Origin: Lysobacter sp.
GTDB taxonomy: Bacteria > Pseudomonadota > Gammaproteobacteria > Xanthomonadales > Xanthomonadaceae
Direction: 5' to 3'
Assembly: GCA_008015835.1 (NCBI GenBank)
Contig: SSGH01000006.1
Span: forward strand, 62,001-126,000
Length of the DNA stretch: 64,000 nucleotides
Of the stretch, positions 60,560 through 64,000 are shown piece after piece. Made by a program: the position numbers and the translations under genes. Positions within the stretch are counted from its first letter, which is position 1, and every line of letters starts with the position of its first letter. A model generated the notes under the pieces. It saw only the letters and a program-made list of their open reading frames with translations, was not told where the DNA came from and did no database searches.

Positions 60560-61608
60560 GACATGCCGCCTTGGGTACCGACGAACTCGTAGCTCGGGCC
60601 GACGGTGAGGCCGGTGTCGGGATCGGCCACGGTCTGCATCATCGCCGCGGACAGCACGCGCAGGTCGTACATCACGCCGATCGCGGCGTCGAGCCGCTCC
60701 GGTTCGCCGTTGAAGGTCAGATGCAGCGCGTTGAGCAGATTCGAATAGTTGTACGCGTATTGCTCGATGCGCGTGCGCGCCTGGGTGCCGGGCGCGAAAT
60801 CGGCGATCTTGCAGTTCGGGCGCAGCGGCCACACGCCGTCGGGATCGTAGGGAATGATCTCGCCGGCGTAGGCGTAGCCGGTCGGGGTTTGCACCAATTC
60901 GCGACCGGCGACGATCGAACCGAACTTGTAGAAATGCGCGGGGTCGTCGGGCGACTGGAACGGCGTGTTCGGCGTGCCTTCGCCTTCGAGTTTGATCAAA
61001 TCGATCGCGTCGCAGGCGCTGGCGACGCCGACGATCGGATAGAGCTTGTTCGGCGAGAACCAACGCGGCGCCACCACCTGCGGCGGCGCGGTCTTCGCGA
61101 CGAAGATGCCCTCGCCGAGCGCTTGGATTTGCGCCTTGATCGCATCGTAGAACTGGCCGATGGTGGCGTATTCGGGCTCGCCTCCCGCCGCCGCGGCTTT
61201 CAAGCGCACCGGAATTTCCTCTTCCGGCTGTTCGATCGCCATGAACACGTTCTTCACCACCGGCATCGAGAACGCCTCGATGCCGACCACCAAACCGTCG
61301 CCGATCTGCATCGGCAGCGGGCCCGGATAGTTCGGCACGAAATCCGGGGTATTGATCTGCGGCCGGCCACCGATCGCGATCAGGATGTTCGCGGCGATGC
61401 TCATGTGCAGCATCTCTTGGATCACGATGCTGCGGATCAATTCGCCGATGCGACGATTGCGGCCGGGGCGCAGCGAGAACATCGCGGTGAGATACGGCGG
61501 AATCGTGCTGTGCTCCAGCTCGATCGCGTTCTGCAGATAGCGATGCAGTTTCTCCGGCGTGTCGGCTTGACGAATGCCTTCGAGAACGGAAGCGTGCAGG
61601 CGAATCAT
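60556..61608 (-). CDS. Ferritin-like protein matching the C-terminal part of VioB/RebD
   Basis: 350 residues. The di-metal-type helical bundle is seen as YLQNAIELEHSTIPPYLTAM (Glu30, Glu32, His33) and RSIVIQEMLHMSIAANILIA (Glu65, His68), with GNLLxALGG-like NILIAIGGRPQIN after it. Recalled VioB has the same order of E-L-E-x-S and E-E-M-I-H in its C-terminal half. VioB, RebD and StaD dimerise an iminophenyl- or indole-pyruvate imine in pigment and indolocarbazole synthesis. Here the N-terminal part is a separate upstream gene, with the ATG at 61608 overlapping its stop. Whether the substrate is tryptophan-derived cannot be seen. Confidence 0.75.
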   Translation of the reverse strand: MIRLHASVLEGIRQADTPEKLHRYLQNAIELEHSTIPPYLTAMFSLRPGRNRRIGELIRSIVIQEMLHMSIAANILIAIGGRPQINTPDFVPNYPGPLPMQIGDGLVVGIEAFSMPVVKNVFMAIEQPEEEIPVRLKAAAAGGEPEYATIGQFYDAIKAQIQALGEGIFVAKTAPPQVVAPRWFSPNKLYPIVGVASACDAIDLIKLEGEGTPNTPFQSPDDPAHFYKFGSIVAGRELVQTPTGYAYAGEIIPYDPDGVWPLRPNCKIADFAPGTQARTRIEQYAYNYSNLLNALHLTFNGEPERLDAAIGVMYDLRVLSAAMMQTVADPDTGLTVGPSYEFVGTQGGMS

Positions 61609-63560
61609 GAGGCGTCTCCCGAGGAGGCCGCGTCGCGGCGACGACGTTCGTATTGCAGGAGGAAGGCGGTCTTGCCGGCGCCTTGTTCCGGCAGCAGGCC
61701 GAGGTCGGGCTGATCGGCGCCTCCGCTCGTCGCGTTCGGCGATGCGGCGTCGGCGGACGCTTTCGGCATCGGCGGGCGGCCCAGACGCGGCTGGCCGTCT
61801 TCGTCCGGCGTGGACAACCACTTCAGGACGATCTCGCGATCGTCGCGCCCCAAGTCGCGCGTCACCGGCATATGGTTCGGATCGCGACGCGGCAGCGAGA
61901 ACGCCAATTGCAGCGTTTTGATCCGCGTGCAGACCGAGGCGTAGTCGTTCAGATCGACCACGTAGCGGCTCATGATCGGATAGAGATTGCCGTACTGCGC
62001 GAACAGCGGCTGGATGTCGTCGTACCAGGTCGGCGCCTCGGGCACGGGTTTGCCGCTGAAGGCCAGCACGCTGACGTAGTTCAACGGGTTCGACAAATAG
62101 CCCGGCGGCTGGTGCGCCAGACGATAGGCCACGCCGTACAACTGCCCGGCGATGTAGCCGCGCGGCGTGCCCGGGCCTTCGTCGCTCATGCGCAACTCCA
62201 CCTTCGCGCGGCCGTCGGGATCGGTGCGCACGCAATTGCGGAACGAGAATGCGTCGGCGGGCGTGGCGATATCGGGAATCGCGGCATCCGGGCGCGTCGG
62301 CGGGGTCATCGTCGCGCCGCCGCCGGAGCCGCCCATCAAGCCCTGCGTCGGTGTGAGCAGGATGTCGGTCTCGGCCATCGGTCGGCCGAAACGGCTCGCG
62401 CGCAGTTCCAGCGCGCCGCATTCGCCCGGGTCCAGACGGAACACGAATTGATCGGCGCGCACGTATTGCCCGTCGAGCGTTTCCTGCAGCAGTACGTTGA
62501 ACGAAGCCGAGCCGGCGATCGGCGTGAGCAGCACCAAGGGCCGCTCGCGCAGCAGCTCGGCCGCCTCGCGTCGGTCGCTCAGGTCGAAATCCTGCACGCC
62601 TGCGGTCTGCGTGTACCAGTTGGGATCGCGATACGGCACTTCGCCGACGATGGCGACCTGCGGCGGCGCCACCGACGCCAGCGTCGCCGGCACGTTCTCG
62701 CGCAGCACGCCCACCAGCACGCGGCCGATGTCTTGCAGCCCGCTGTTGGCGTCTTCGATCGGGAACGTATTGCCAAGATCCAGGCTCAGCACGCGCGCGT
62801 CGGGGTCGAATCGCCCCTGCACGTTGTAGACGCCACCGGCCGGCACCATCAGCGAGGCGGTGGTGTCGGCGACCATCTGCCGGCCGAACACATAATGCTT
62901 CGGCTCGCCGCGACGGTAAGGACCGATGCTGCCGACCACGTGGCCCATCGTGTAGCGCGGGATCGTCGAATCGCGGCCGTAACCGAAGACGTTGAAGCAG
63001 ATCGAGAGCATGCCGTCGTCGCTGCGCTCGCGCAGCGCGCGCAACAGCCGCGAATCCAAATGCTCGGCCCATTGCGTGGCGTCCAGGACCGATTGGTAAT
63101 TCGCGGCGAGCTGTTGATCGCGCGGCACGCCTGTCTGCTGGCGTTTCCACAAGTTGCAGAACGGCCCGGGCACGTATTCGCCGCTCATCGCTTCCTGGCG
63201 TGCGGCGTCGAGCAAGCGCACCTGCATGCCCCAGATTTCCGAAACCATCTGCTGCTGCGGGTCCAGATCGACCAACTTGCCCGGCGCGCGCCGGTCCGCG
63301 TTCTCCACCGACATGCCGATCGCCGGGTCTTGGCTGGGATCGGTCAAGGCCACGCCGTCCAGCATGCCACCGGTGACCACGCAATCGAGGAAGCGATAAA
63401 CGCCGGTGCCCTCCGGGTTCCAACTGCCGTTTTGGTTGAGCTGCTGATATTCCGGCACGAACGACGCGTTCTGAAACGTGCGCACATCGTTGTTGATGGT
63501 CGAAACGTCGGCCTGGAACCAGCCCGCGAAATGCAACCGCGGCGAATCGAGATAACTCAT
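61605..63560 (-). CDS. VioB/RebD-like N-terminal half, 651 aa
   Basis: Starts MSYLDSPRLHFAGWFQADVS and TINNDVRTFQN, closely like the recalled VioB start (MSILDFPRIHFRGW and T-x-N-x-D). Its end has QYGNLYPIMSRYVVDLNDYA and PRRDPNHMPVTRDLGRDDRE with IVLKWL, paralleling VioB's YYELVYPFMSDKV and YMPSTRELS block. The natural VioB polypeptide joins both halves (about 1000 residues); 651 + 350 gives about 1001. A strong AGGAGG lies 7 nt before the ATG at 63560. The enzyme family binds haem; ligands cannot be named here. The linker before the end is Pro/Gly/Ser-rich. Confidence 0.75.
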   Translation of the reverse strand: MSYLDSPRLHFAGWFQADVSTINNDVRTFQNASFVPEYQQLNQNGSWNPEGTGVYRFLDCVVTGGMLDGVALTDPSQDPAIGMSVENADRRAPGKLVDLDPQQQMVSEIWGMQVRLLDAARQEAMSGEYVPGPFCNLWKRQQTGVPRDQQLAANYQSVLDATQWAEHLDSRLLRALRERSDDGMLSICFNVFGYGRDSTIPRYTMGHVVGSIGPYRRGEPKHYVFGRQMVADTTASLMVPAGGVYNVQGRFDPDARVLSLDLGNTFPIEDANSGLQDIGRVLVGVLRENVPATLASVAPPQVAIVGEVPYRDPNWYTQTAGVQDFDLSDRREAAELLRERPLVLLTPIAGSASFNVLLQETLDGQYVRADQFVFRLDPGECGALELRASRFGRPMAETDILLTPTQGLMGGSGGGATMTPPTRPDAAIPDIATPADAFSFRNCVRTDPDGRAKVELRMSDEGPGTPRGYIAGQLYGVAYRLAHQPPGYLSNPLNYVSVLAFSGKPVPEAPTWYDDIQPLFAQYGNLYPIMSRYVVDLNDYASVCTRIKTLQLAFSLPRRDPNHMPVTRDLGRDDREIVLKWLSTPDEDGQPRLGRPPMPKASADAASPNATSGGADQPDLGLLPEQGAGKTAFLLQYERRRRDAASSGDAS

Positions 63561-63621
63561 CGGAAACCTCCTGTTGCGTGGAGTACGGCCTATCGCGCGA
63601 CGATGCGCATCGGCGAACGCC

Positions 63622-64000
63622 TCAGCGGCGCACGTCGGGATTCATGTCCGACCAACTGGCGCCGGCGGGCGTTGACTGCGCGTCGCCCAAGCCTTCGCGT
63701 TTGTTCGGGCAATCGCTCTCGAACAGACAGCACCACTCGGGCTCGGCCGGGCACATCTGCGCCACTTGGTCCCAGGTGTGCGCCGGGTCGGGTTTTTGTT
63801 CGCGGAAGCTGCTGTAGTTCTGGCTGACGATCGGCGCGTTCGGCGGATCGGTCGGCGAACCGGAGAAATAGAACGACTGCGGATGACGGTACGGTACGGC
63901 GTCGGGATTCGTCGGGTCGTCCGAGGTCGCATCGCGCCAGAACGCGTAGCCGAACAGGATTTTCTGCGGGCCGACTTCGCGGGCGTAGGCTTGGATCGCG
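63622..64000 (-). CDS. Unknown protein, N-terminus outside the window
   Basis: 126 codons are visible up to the TGA at 63622-63624. The end contains REVGPQKILFGYAFWRDATS, PYRHPQSFYFSGSPTDPPNA and a cysteine-rich tail (MCPAEPEWCCLFESDCPNKR). It is translated from the right edge, so the start and fold are unknown. It is 61 nt upstream of the VioB-like gene on the same strand, so it may be in the same operon. No family recognised. Confidence 0.6.
   Translation of the reverse strand, partial: AIQAYAREVGPQKILFGYAFWRDATSDDPTNPDAVPYRHPQSFYFSGSPTDPPNAPIVSQNYSSFREQKPDPAHTWDQVAQMCPAEPEWCCLFESDCPNKREGLGDAQSTPAGASWSDMNPDVRR

Noticed and set aside
60556-63423. A 955-codon open frame joining the ferritin-like gene to a frame inside the 651-aa gene
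   Set aside because: The N-terminal part is an out-of-frame shadow of the VioB-like gene. The true start of the ferritin-like protein is the ATG at 61608, overlapping the previous stop.

Overview
The window is GC-rich (roughly 65-70%) Gammaproteobacterial chromosome, most like the Lysobacter/Xanthomonadaceae group. The evidence is a SAM-I riboswitch ahead of a metX-metB-hom operon, a GTP-dependent PEP carboxykinase, a long FadE, a LemA/M48 pair, a TonB-dependent receptor with a terminal Phe, a lysine/alanine-repeat histone H1-like protein, and many palindromic intergenic repeats. The group assignment is inference from gene content. No tRNA, rRNA, CRISPR array, insertion sequence or prophage was recognised.

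Layout. 1-3.7 kb: methionine operon on the minus strand (metX, metB, hom, joined by ATGA overlaps) under a SAM-I riboswitch. 3.7-11.6 kb: housekeeping genes (beta-propeller protein, M23 peptidase, Tag glycosylase, RF3, a GMC oxidoreductase, a HlyIII membrane protein) separated by inverted-repeat elements. 11.8-16.2 kb: a sulfotransferase, an Asp/Asn hydroxylase-like dioxygenase, an MFS-type transporter and small membrane or hot-dog proteins. 16.3-19.7 kb: fadE divergent from a TetR regulator, with a 38-bp imperfect palindrome inside the fadE promoter. 19.7-24.1 kb: pckG, a TPR-sulfotransferase and a second putative 2OG oxygenase. 24.3-31.97 kb: a TonB receptor, a small protein resembling its last beta-strands, Hsp33, MtgA, a family 2 glycosyltransferase and a CBS protein. 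31.98-36.7 kb: an accessory stretch with an AT-richer proteasome-like/SEC-C gene, a repeat mosaic, a PLC-lectin protein, a six-cysteine secreted peptide and three unknown small proteins. 36.8-45.8 kb: M48/LemA, a serine hydrolase, an SRPBCC protein, the histone-like protein, gcvH and gcvT. 45.9-55.3 kb: NfeD/slipin, a sigma factor operon, Fur-controlled hemP, an aldo/keto reductase, a GDT1-type transporter, a degenerate GGDEF protein and a nucleoside transporter. 55.5-60.1 kb: a ribokinase-like kinase, a YegP-like protein, DusB, a methyltransferase and an AT-richer unknown membrane protein. 60.1-64 kb: a minus-strand operon with a VioB/RebD-like enzyme divided over two genes, a VOC protein and an unknown partial gene.

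The most unusual items are four. First, an orphan protein at 31982-32947 with Thr1/Asp17/Lys33 proteasome spacing fused to a SEC-C zinc motif. Second, the divided VioB-like pair at 60556-63560. Third, an inverted-repeat element whose outer TAG serves as the stop codon of three different genes. Fourth, a palindromic operator candidate between fadE and its divergent TetR gene.

All domain assignments were made by reading the sequence and recalling families; no search was run. Starts were chosen from Shine-Dalgarno-like sequences, family N-termini and gene overlaps.
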